The notes under the pieces: generated by a model | The model's input: the letters and a program-made list of their open reading frames with translations, nothing else | What the model was told of the DNA's origin: nothing | Databases searched by the model: none | Position numbers and translations under genes: made by a program | Assembly: GCF_000237925.1 (NCBI RefSeq) | Contig: NC_031499.1 | Coordinates: forward strand, 8,686,195-8,750,194 | DNA: 64,000 nt | Origin: Schistosoma mansoni | Lineage: Eukaryota > Platyhelminthes > Trematoda > Strigeidida > Schistosomatidae | Direction of reading: 5' to 3' | Shown: in pieces, positions 1 to 12,000 of the stretch | Layout: each line of letters opens with the position of its first letter | How positions within the stretch are numbered: the stretch's first letter is position 1

Positions 1-2584
1 TCGTCTGTTGCAACTATGCTCAGACAATCGTTTATTTTTAGCAAGCACTAATTTTAAACATAAGGAGAGACATCGTCTAACATGGCGACCACCTGCAAAA
101 AACCAACGATGGATTCAAATAGACCATATTGTCATCAGTCATCGTTGGAGAGGCTCAATAGAAGATTGTCGCTCGTATTGGAATACATGTTTAGACTCTG
201 ATCACGCTTTAATAAGAGCGCGCATTTGTCTGCGCCTCACTGGACGCAGGAAAAGTGCACTAAGAAGACCCATTAGGATTAAACTGGAGGGCGAGAAAGC
301 CAAATGCGAATTCCAGAAACAACTGAGTTCACATCTAGGCAGTTCTGTAAACGAGACTGACCCAGATGCTGCTTGGAAAGACACACGAACAGCTGTGGAA
401 ACAGCAGTAACATCTATTAGTCATTTAAACCATAGGGCTCCAAAAACCAGTGGATTTCCTCTAAGTCTATTTCACTAATGGATTCGCGTAAACTCATCCC
501 ATCAGGCTCTGAACATGACGAAGAGCGTAAAGAAATTAGATCTAGGTTAACTAAAAGTCTAAGGAACGATCGTGAGCAGTGGTGGGCAACGAAAACAAAA
601 GAGATGGAAAAGGCAGCGGCTGTAGGCAACACCAGGCAACTATTCAGACTAATAAAAGAAACCGGAATTAATAAGTCAAGTGTAAGTGAGACAATCTCGG
701 AAAAAGACGGAACCCCTATCTGCTCTCAGCCCAAACGTTTAGAACGATGGGCGGAACACTTTAAGGAGCAGTTTAGCTGGCCTTCAGCTACTGTACAACT
801 ACCCACTATTCCCAGAAAACCTGAATGGAACATTGAAGTAGGCCCTCCGACCCTACTTGAAGTTCAAAAGGCTATAAGTAATCTGAAACGAGGAAGAGCA
901 GCTGGTCCAGATGGATTGGCTCCAGAGGTCTTTAAATATGGTGATCCAATTTTAGCGATTAGGTTGACTAATATTCTGGCTAAAATCTGGGAGACGGACG
1001 TAATCCCATCCGACTGGTCACAATCACTGATTGTCCCAATATATAAGAACTGGTCCAAATCATCCTGTGATAACCATAGAGGGATTAGTCTGACTGACAT
1101 AGCATCTAAAATACTAGCCTCAATAATTATCGGGCGCCTAACTAAGACTCGTGGACTGCAAACACGAGGAAATCAGGCTGGCTTCAGACCTGGTCGTGGC
1201 TGTATCGACCACATATTCACCATTCGTCAAGTTTCAGAGCACAGACATGCTTATCAGCGTCCGACAATGATAGTTTTTCTTGACTTGAAAGCAGCATTTG
1301 ACTCCTTAGACTGAGAGGTTTTGTGGCAGTGTCTGTCATTGAAAGGCGTGCCTGAGAAGTACATAAACCTTGTGAAGGCTCTTTACTCGAACACTACCAG
1401 TCGAGTGAGAGCTCGTAGGGAACTGTCATCTGATTTTACAACCTCAAGTGGTGTTCGACAAGGCTGTCCACTATCCCTATTTTTGTTTAACTTCATTATA
1501 GACCTGTTGCTGTAAATAACACTCTCGTCGACTGAATTTTCAGGAATTGATCGACTTAGAATACGCAGATGAAATAGTCCTGTTTGGTGAAGACGCTGAC
1601 AAAATGCAAAGTAATCTGCTGGAATTCAGTAATAATGCTAGGATGTTTGGGATGCGTTTCTCCTCATCCAAACGTAAATTCTTACTCCAGGACTGGCCTG
1701 CGTCAACACCTGAACTAAGGATAGGGAGTGAAGTAGTCTAACGCGTGGACAACTTCACTTACCTTGTAAGTCTGATCAGCCCTAATGGGTTGGTGTCTGA
1801 CGAAATCTCAGCACGGATTGGAAAAGCTCGTTTGGCTTTTGCCAACTTACGTCACCTATGGCGAAGGCAAGATATCCGTCTATCAATTAAGGGACGAGTA
1901 TAATGCGCAGCAGTTCGTTCTGTTCTACTTTACGACTGTGAAACATGACCATTAAGAGTAGAAGATACTCGTAAGTTACTAGTATTTGACCACAGATGCC
2001 TTAGAAATATTACTCGCATCTGCTGGGATAACCGGGTAAGTAATAGTGAGGTTAGACGCAGAGTATTAGGGAATGATGGTAAATCAGTTGATGAGGTGAT
2101 GAATCTTCATCGACTGAGATGGTTGGGCCACGTGTTACGTATGCCTGAACACCGATTACCACGACGCGCAATGTTGACTAGTGTAGGGGATGGTTGAAGA
2201 AAGTTAGGGGCGGCCGAACCAAAACATGGCATCAGTGTTTGAAGTGACTAACTTCTAGTCTAAGCCATGTTGGTAGATGCAGACTACCTGGTTGGGGTCC
2301 GCGTAACTATCGTAACCAATGGTTGGAGACTGTGTGACATGGCTCAGAATCGATCACAATGGCGTGGGTGTATACACTCTTTATCTTCCCTTAAACCTTG
2401 AGATTAAAATTGCTTCATAACTTTCTTCCTTCCTATACTATATCCTTATTTACAACCTTTCTTTATATACTACCACCACTCAATTAACTACCTCTATGAA
2501 TCCGGTGTTCATCGTGTTGTGCTAACGAGGTATGGCAACTTGGACCTATGCATAAATGTGCCTGGTCCTACGTTGTCGACTGAC
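1..2584 (+). mobile_element. RTE-clade LINE, family A, old copy entering from the left edge
   Basis: This is a non-LTR retrotransposon whose 5' part lies outside the window. The first translated block (8-478) ends an APE-type endonuclease domain; DHIVISH and LDSDHALI carry the SDH-type motif. The next block (478-1314) begins the reverse transcriptase, with GPDGLAPEVFK, HRGISLTDIASKILA, QAGFRPGRGC and FLDLKAAFDSLD. SSGVRQGCPLS follows near 1450 and LEYADEIVLFGED near 1553, a YADE version of the usual F/YADD box. The C-terminal region ([31 protein letters not shown]) runs to about 2200, followed by a 3' UTR ending in GACTGAC. Stops and frame shifts divide the coding region, so it is not active. 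Very similar 3' segments occur at 13138, 25574 and 48143. RTE assignment rests on the motif style and the short tandem 3' tail; I consider it SR2-like. Confidence 0.85.
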
Positions 2585-2866
2585 GAATATGGCGAAAGTG
2601 CATCTACTCTTTGTGTTCTGCCAAATTCTAATCTTCTGAATTCTTCATGTCTCTTTTTTCTCTTTCCAAATTTATTTCACTGGATTATACTCCTTCAATA
2701 ACATCTTCAAACTCTAATCTTTCACATTAATGCTTATACTCTTACTACTTCTACCACTATGGGATTTGAATCGACAATTGCATCTCTGTGTTAATGTGGT
2801 CTAGCAACTCGAACTGATGTACATACGTACGATGTTCTAGGTTGTGACTGACTGACTGAACCAACA
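2585..2866 (+). mobile_element. LINE family B 3' tail, inserted at the tail of family A
   Basis: This 280-bp segment matches the 3' UTR seen at 16858-17166 (+) and, inverted, at 41079-41991 and 47401-47899. Shared landmarks are GGCGAAGGTGCATC-type sequence, TTTATTTCACTGGATTATAC, and the end GTACATACGTACGA followed by GTTGTGACTGACTGACTGA. It starts immediately after the GACTGAC tail of the preceding LINE, so it seems to have landed in that tandem tail. No coding sequence remains. Confidence 0.75.
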
Positions 2867-3070
2867 TTTTTACTTATTCCATTTCTAGAATAAGTGATGC
2901 TACGATAAAACAGCTGTTCAGTCCCACCTCATTTTTTTAACATTAGCTCAGCTATGATCAATCTGTAATGTAATACATCTGTTATTTGCGTTATTGTTGT
3001 CTTTATGAATTTGTTTACATGTAGGTTTGTGGAATATTATTTGATTATATAAAAATTCTACTGCACTCAG

Positions 3071-6000
3071 CGTTAACTTCTACATCGATATGTTTAATGA
3101 ATGGTGGTTTAGAAGGTAATAATAATGATAATGGTGAACGCGTTCATACAAATCACTGTCATAAGCATACATTCGCTACATATCTACCGGAATATCAAAT
3201 GGTTAAAACAGCTAATTTTTTATATACAGAACCGGAGGAAGCTGAAGATACAGTAGTTAATCTAGCCAATATGTTACATCTTGTTAAATGTGAACACGTT
3301 TATTCTGGTTATAGGCTATTGAAAAAGCCAAATATAGAAGTAAGTCATATTATTATGCTTAGTATTGTTATGCTTCAGACTTGACTATCATTAATTAACC
3401 TAATATGTTCGATGGTTGTTGGGTTTACCTATTGTGATATGATTCACTAGAATCATCTTTATGGAAACAATAGGTCCTTGAGGTCTTCTACTATACTAGA
3501 CTAGTTGGTTAGAAACAGTAGGAGTGAAAATAAGCTTTCTTAGAGAAATAATACTGCTGTTTGTATTGGGTTGTGTGATGTTTTTGTTGTCTATACATGA
3601 CCAATTATTCAGGATTCTCTGGACTGTTGACATCTTGAGTTTATGTACCATATATTAAAATTAATACACATCGTACTATATTGCTTCGTGTATTCATTTT
3701 ACTGTGCGTATTGAACACATACACTTATATTTCCCTTATCTTGTCAATAATTTCATTTATAGTATATGGAGACTGCAACATTTTCACAGTTCAAATTACG
3801 AGCTGATTTTAGCTAGATCACCACTGAAAACCTGGAAGCACTAGATGGCTATTTCGTCAGCCTCATTAGTTCTGGTGGTTTGCGCGCGCGAGATCGAATG
3901 TTCTGGGTTCGAATTCCGGATACAGGGTCATGGATGCACACTACTGAGGAGTTCCATAGCTGTAAAAACGTCTACCCAATGCTCACAGATTTTTAAGGAC
4001 TGTCTGGCTATGATCATTTCGTGATATGAACTGTCGAAATTCCATTCGTAGCTCAATAGAGTTAATACCTTACATCGCTATCGAAGCCCATCATCTGTAT
4101 ATCATCACATTAAAGTTTCCATAACTCTACTGGTATATATTCCACATTTTCATCCTTTGTTTGAGATGTCATTAACTTTTTGACTTTCTTTTGTATTTCC
4201 AAAATTGTTAGAGTAGGGGATCGAATTAGGGAGTTATTAAGAATAAATTTGAAAACTCCTGTTATTTGTCATTTGTGTTGTTACTTCAGGTTGTCAAATC
4301 ATGTAACAGAATCTTTATGTAAAAGTAACTCATTCGCCAAGTACGGATTTATACATTGTACTTCGTAATGTAGTTTTTGATTTAACCACACTAGCTATGC
4401 TACCAGTCATGGTCTACATACATACCAGGTCCTATGTTAAGACTGACTGACTGTAACATCATTTCACTATCACTGTGTACCCATTCTTAATGGTTATTAT
4501 CGTTGTTATTTGCATAATTTCAGTTGTACATTGAGCTACTGAGATTGATGACACCAAATCGTGCAGCTATATTCTTTCTGTCATCAACATTTGCATCTTC
4601 AGTGAAAGATGATGAATCAAGATTGGAACATGAACCATGGTTTAATGTGGCTTATCAAAAAGAAGGTATGTTAATTAGTATATCTTTACATGATCGTTGT
4701 TCTTTGGTGATACTGATAATAATGATGACGATTATTCTTTTGCTGTTCATTTTTATCGTGCTAGGTTAATGGTAATATAAAACTTGATGTTTAGAAGTAC
4801 AGTACAGTTGTAGGTTACTAGTATTTAATTATAGGTGTCTCTAAAATATATTGCTCTTGTATGTTGGAACCGGCGACTCAGCAATGTTGAGATGTAGATT
4901 CGGGGTTCTAGTCAGTGGTGGTTGATCGTTTTGGGTAAAATTGTAAATATTTCATTCTTTGAGGTAGCTGGGATAAATATTACATATGTCCAACCATCAC
5001 TTATTTGTAATTATAAGGTTGTGGTGATTGTTGAGTTCCATTGAAATCATGAACCGATCAATGTTAGATCATTATAGGAAACCTAGAAGCAACGGATGAC
5101 CACTGTTAATGTCTAACTTCAATCAATCCATGATATTGCGAGACCATATTTCATTGTCTTCGGTCGGTAACTGCCTCACATCCAATTGTTTACTTTCATG
5201 TATGGTATTGTTTGACTTGAGAATAGACTGTTAAATAACTGAGAGGGTTCAAATCAAAACGTGATATCAATCTGGCTGGTCTATACCATGTTGTTGGATA
5301 CAAACTTCTTGCTTACTTGAGATCTACTTGACTAAAATTCACCCATTAAATAAATCAGCTGAAAAAGACCAATATCACAAAGTCAGAACTTGTTGTAAGC
5401 ATTTACAAATTAATATAAATGACAGCTAATCTCTGTTTAGACACATATTTCTCTTCAAATGCTTTATCAATTGGGAATCGTTGAGGTAGTCCCAAAATAT
5501 CTCTCATCAAAGTCTTTAGAGACTCACAAACGCCGTTAAACTTTTTATCCAAATCAGTGTCGAATCGAAGCTTCATAGAAACATTAAAAAAAATCCAGAA
5601 TCACCTATCAATATTTTGGTTGGATATTCACCTGTACTGTTACTATATGGAGTATAGTTCCGGAAATTTTCAGAGACCAAAGGTCATGTGTAACTCTGAT
5701 ATATCTGAAGAGTTTCGAATTCACTAGTAGCGAACGGAACAAAGACACGTGACCAGAGACTGATAACTAGCTATACTGACGCGACCCAGACCCAGCTAAC
5801 TAGAGTAAGAAGTCCAAGTTGGAGCGGGGAAGTTATATTCCGTAGCAGCCAGAAGCACAGCAATCGAATAAGGGAAAAGTCAAGCGCATTTATACAGCAA
5901 CAAATTGTCCTTGAGCATTATTAGTAAATAGCACACACAAAGAAACAATGGACCAATAGCGTTTAAGATAGTTTACAAGTGGGAAATGTGACGTGAAGGT

Positions 6001-9000
6001 AAAAGAGCGCTTTTGGCGCGAAAACAGCTAAATTCAAATTTTCAAAATAAAATTACAAGATTAAGCCATTTACCAAGTAAGTTCTGGGGATTTTACATCC
6101 CCAACAAACTCTAAATACCCTCATTTTTTTCTGTACAAAAAATAACCTTGGAGCAAAGCTTTTTACTCACAATGTGCACCTTCTCTTTTTTGTTCCAGTT
6201 GACGTATCGAAGTAGTCTGTGGGTTATAGGAACCGTCTAGGAAGATAGTTTAGGCGTATCGGTAGCAAGACATTAAGAATTTTATTGCATTATTGAATAT
6301 TTTGTTCTGAGGATTCTTCACTATAATTAAACATCATGTTCACTTTGATTATATCTTTACATTAATACTATTGAATAATATTTGTTTTAAAAATAGATAT
6401 ACCTGAAGATATTATGAACGGGTGGATCCATTCAAAACCAGACGATGAACAATTACATCTTCCGTATGAAAATAAATTTTTGAGTACGTTTTTTATTGCT
6501 TGAAAACGTGTTTAGTGTTTGTATATATTTTTCGCATGTAGGCTTAGCAACAGAATCTACTAAGCATATGTTTCATCCTATTTGGTATTCGTTAGCGGAG
6601 GATGTACCTGTGACAACTCACTGTCGTTGATAGGCTCATTGGTCCTTGAATCCAATAACTTTCGCTCCAAACTGGGAACGTCATATTTTTGTCGGTTGTT
6701 TTTTTGATCGTAAACCCGACACCACGTTAAGAAATATTGTTTTGAGTTGTAAAGTATAGAACAGGTGTGTATCGTCTTTGTTTTCTGGGGGAATTTTTAG
6801 AAGTATCCACTTTATTGCCTTAAGGTTCTTGATTCGACTAGATAAAATTGTGTGTGACTGGGTGCTATTATTGATTGGTCGTTAACTAATTCAGTTAATG
6901 CAGAACTTGACACCGTCGGATACCAGCACAGTGGTTTAGAGGTCAAACATTCGCGTGCGAGACCGTGGATTCGCATTTCTGAGAAGTCCCATACTAGGAC
7001 GAAACAGCCATTCAGTGCCTCCAGGTTTTCAATGATGGTATAGCTTAGATTGACTCTTTAATTTAACTGTTAAAATACTATAATCTCCACATATCCTACC
7101 GTGTACATCGATTCAAGTTGTCACACCAAATCAATACAGCCATATAAAATTATCAAGACAAATATCAGGCTAGTAAAAGTAGTAACACAGTATCAGTTGC
7201 ATTAGAAATCTATGAGCATAAAAAGTATGATTCAAGAAGAAAGAATAAAATAATTTTTAAAACTCAACATCTAAGAGATAACAATCGGTGAGGATATATC
7301 TATCATCTATACAACCGATTCTAAGCCATATCATTCAATATTGTTTCTAATCATTGGTTATGATAATCACGCCAGACTACAACAACAAACTAGGTGGATC
7401 TTTTAATCTACAAATCTTGGCTGAGCTAAATCAAACCTTCCATAATCTCAAAACAATAACACACCTCCGGGTTTTATATACGTAACAAGATTTTTAAGTG
7501 TGCGGTGAAACAATTCAGGATTTACTGCTGATAATACGAACACTAAGACTAGAAAATCTAAACTATTTTTACGACAAGGGATTTCATCATTAGTTTTGGT
7601 TATATCATGCTGCAAAGTAATACAACGATCAGCATAATATCCTTTGGATTCTTTGAGTATAGATAGAGCCTTTTCAGAGAAATCTGATACATATATCAAC
7701 AGTCCAGGACTTTTTATAGCGCGTAATATTGGAAATATCGTATTCCCCACACCACAGCCGACCTCCATTATGTGCACGCTAGGTGATATCGAAGAAAATA
7801 ATTCATAAAACTCTTTTTCTAACCAATTTCTGTCTTTGATGAATCTATCTTCATGATGGGAATAAAACTTGTCCCAGTATTCATGCGCAAGGATCTCAAT
7901 TCGTTCTTGAGAGTCATCTGGGAGTTTAGCAGTGCTATTCAAAAGTATCATTTCTTTCTCTAAGTTTTCCTGCTCTTCTGTCCATTGAAAGTCATCCCAA
8001 GCACTCAGCTCATAAACATCGGAAGCTTCTGTAAGATATCGACATCCAAATATATCGTTATAATCTTTGGAAGCCATTTATAATGATCTTAATAGGGCTT
8101 TTATTATGGAATACCTATCTGTCCCAACTTTTCTGGTTTCCTGTGACAATTAGTCAATGAATGATTTTATAAACTGATGATGTCGCATTTCAGTTATTGG
8201 TTTACTTATAACATGGTCTAATATTATAGTATCTATTTGTTGTATTCTGTGTAGTTCTTCTTAAAAGCTTTCTATAAAATATGCAATTTCCATTATTTTC
8301 CTTAGTATACTCTGGGTTTATATTTAATTTTCTTCTATTGTAGCAACGGATTTTAGTTTATTGGATTCAAAAACTGATATGAAAGTTAGTGTTCGCTTTT
8401 TGTTTTCTTCATTCGAAAAAAAATTCTTTTTTTTCTATCTTCCATATATTGGATTGTAAATTCAGCACATGATAAATAATAGTTGGGCTTCAAATGCCAG
8501 TAAGGACCGGAGTCAGACAAGGCTGTCTACTCTCCCCATTCCTCTTCCTTCTAGTGATTGACTGGATTATGAAAAATTCGACATCTGACGGGAAATACGG
8601 AATAAAATGGACAGCTCAGAATCAATTAGATGATTTGGACTTCGCAGATGACCTAGCCCTCCTCTCTCATACACACGAACAAATGCAGATGAAGACAGCA
8701 AATGTAGCAGCAGCCTCCGCATCGATAGGCCTCCACATTCACAAAGGAAAAAGCAAGATTCTCAAATGCAACACGGAGAACACTAACCCAATCACACTTG
8801 ATGGCGAAACTCTGGAAGAGGTGGAAACATTCAAGTACCTGGGGAGCATCGTTGATAAACAAGGAGGATCTGATGCAGATGTAAAGGTGAGGATTGGCAA
8901 AGCAAGGGCAGCATTTTTACAATTGAAGAACATATGGAACTCAAAACAACTTTCAACCAATTTCAAGGTTAAAATCTTTAATACGAACGTCAAGACAGTC

Positions 9001-12000
9001 CTACTGTATGGAGCTGAAACGTGGAGAACTACTACGACCATCATCAGGAAGGTACAAGTATTTATAAACAGTTGTCTACGCAAAATACTCAACATCCATT
9101 GGCCGGATACTATCAGCAACAGCGTTTTATGGGAGAGGACAAACCAGCTTCCAGCTGAAGAGGAAATTAGGAAAAGACGTTGGAAGTGGATCGGACATAC
9201 ATTAAGGAAATCACCAATGTGCATCACGACTCAATCCCTGACTTGGAATCCGGAAGGGAAGCGGAAAAGAGGAAGGCCAAAGAACACACTACGCCGGGAA
9301 ATAGAAGCCGATATGAAAAGGATGAATAGCGACTGGAAAGAACTGGAAATGATTGTTTGGGACAGATTTGGATGGAGAATGCTGGTGAACGGCCTATGCT
9401 CCTCGACGAGGGGTAACAGGCGTAAGTAAGTAAGTTCAAATGCCAACACATTACCCACTTAGCTACTTAGCCCTAATGGCCGCTCGCTTGCGCGACGGGT
9501 TCGAGTCCCTGAGTGAACAGCAACTCTGGGATGCAGGTACGTCCAGCTGATGAGTTCTGAATAGAATGAAACACGTGTCCTGGGTCCCTACTGCTAGTCT
9601 ATTTCATGGGAACGTTTTTCATAGTGTCTATATCAAAACGATCTTCATAGGATACATGTATGCCAGCTAGGACTGATCAGATTTCAGTCAGAATATCAAC
9701 GATGGGATAATTCAAACTACTAAAGATTAAATTAATGATTAGACCTGTTAGTGTCGGCTTTTAATTTCATTTTATGGCTCGTTAACAACGACCTGCGAAA
9801 CCCCCGTATCTGCCAAATTCGTTGAGTTCTTGATAAATGCTTTACATTACTCGTGAGTCATTAGTGCTGGTCGAATCCCATCGTTCAAAAATGCTGCTCA
9901 ACGAGTGCAGCGGTAATGTTTTAGACTGTGACAATGGGTGGGCAACTTGAGTTCGAATTCATCTCAGAGAGATGGAATCAATTCCCTAAATATTATAGAC
10001 ACACCTTCCCCTATGAGTACTAATTAGCACATAACCATTGTTCAGGATATCCTGCTGACTACTTCCAAACACCTAACATCATGTCATTTCTTATTTAGGT
10101 GTTCAGTGTTTCGCACTTACGTATGTCACATTTGACACCTGGATCGTAAACAATTTTTCAATTAATTTTATTATCTTTTAGCAGCAATTAGTCATAGAAG
10201 TGGGAAGGAAGAGAAGGATCATATTAAATAATTCGATCTAGTGGCCAGTTAACAGTCATTCTGTCACATTGTTTACCATTGCTCATCACCTAACTATGGA
10301 CATTATACTTATCATCTCTCTCTCACTGTAATTGTCAACTGTTTAGTTAATGCACAATCATTAAACTGATCTGTTCTCACGACTTTGCCAATGAATGGTT
10401 GCTTGTGGGTTTTTTGGCTTTATTTGTTTTTGTATCCTTGTCGAGCTAATTGTTTTGTTGACGCCTGACTGACTACGTGATTGATTGATAAATAGAGTCT
10501 ATTTCATTATACCTGTCGATTGTAGACTGGCTCGAATGGAGTGCTTCTCGAAATTCGCTGAGATTTTTTGAATTCCCTGAATTCGGTATTTTCCCACATT
10601 CATAATAAGATTCGGATCAGTAGTTGTCTGTATACATTTATATGTGGTAATAATTCATATGGTTTTCTTTCTCTAGGATTTTTTGAGTATTAGTAGATGG
10701 ACCGGAGATCCACTTCGTCTAATGACGTAACAGCAACAGAAGACAAACGCAATAACATCCACGGAATAAATTACACCGCTTGCAACAAACATTACATCGT
10801 ATAAAAGTGAACACCTTTTCATCGGGAAAATTTTTTTAATTCCTCATTTACCAGGTATAGATTCATATACCTGTCCGCAAACCACATTCAAAGTGTAAAA
10901 ACTATTGGTACTATCCATTTCTCGAACTGGAGCACTGTTTGAATCCTGGATTTAGTGACTAAAGGTCGAATGCCTTAACTACTGAACAACCGTCCTATTA
11001 GGAAAAAATATAAAAATCACACGTGTGTATATATTAGGTGTCATAATTAAAACATGAACTGGTTCCCAGTTTTCCCTTTAGATTGTATTGCATAATGTTA
11101 GCGTTTTTCTCCCCTGTTTATGTGTATATATATATTCAGCAACCTGTAGATCTAAACTTGGAGCCTGATGCAGAATCACGTTTAAAATATGGTCATTTAT
11201 GGTTTCAACAAAGTACTCGTTTTAAATGTCCTAAAGGTAATTTTCATATTAATTTGATATGTTTAATGTACCTAGAAAATTGTATTTTCCATTATCCTGT
11301 ACATTCAAACTTTTTAAAAGGGGTTTTCTGAAATTTGGCTTTATTTACGTGATGAGTTTGTCCCCCAAGAATCAGATATAATCATATTAGATACCCGAAT
11401 GCTTGACATTGAATTCTAACCGCTTTCTGGTTCGCCCCCCAGAGACCTACACTTAAATCTCTAAAGGAAAATAAAAGGAGAAATTATGAAAATAAGCTTT
11501 AATTCCAAGGTTAGTTTAGGTATAAAAAAGAATGGGTATTCATGGATTTATAGGCTTTGATCTTGATACTCTGGAAGCTTCTAAAACCATACGAAAATTA
11601 ATTAAAGAAATAGGTAATTATCTAGTCAGGATGTAATACATAATCACTTGTTTTTCTATAACTCTATATGAAGTTTCCACCGAACGCTGATTAGACGAAG
11701 AGTTTATAGTCTTTTTTCCGTTTCTGGGAAATGTTTGTGAAGAACTCTCAAACGCTGTCAAGAGATGGTTTTAACGATGAAGCTTCTATTGCCTTTCGTT
11801 TCACACATTATATACTGATGATGTTCTACAAAATAAGACAACTGGAACATTTGATTGAGCTCAAAAACGCAACCCCTTCTTTAAAAAATATCATTACTGA
11901 TTTAAGCTGAAAATGTTTTTCACTATAATCTTTGTTGAGTTTCTGATGGAGATTGAATTACGTTTAGTTGCCAAAAAAGTTCCTCTTGAAACTGTTGATA

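Noticed and set aside
8739-9227. 162-codon minus-strand frame
   Set aside because: It is the antisense shadow of the LINE reverse-transcriptase frame at 8494-9429.
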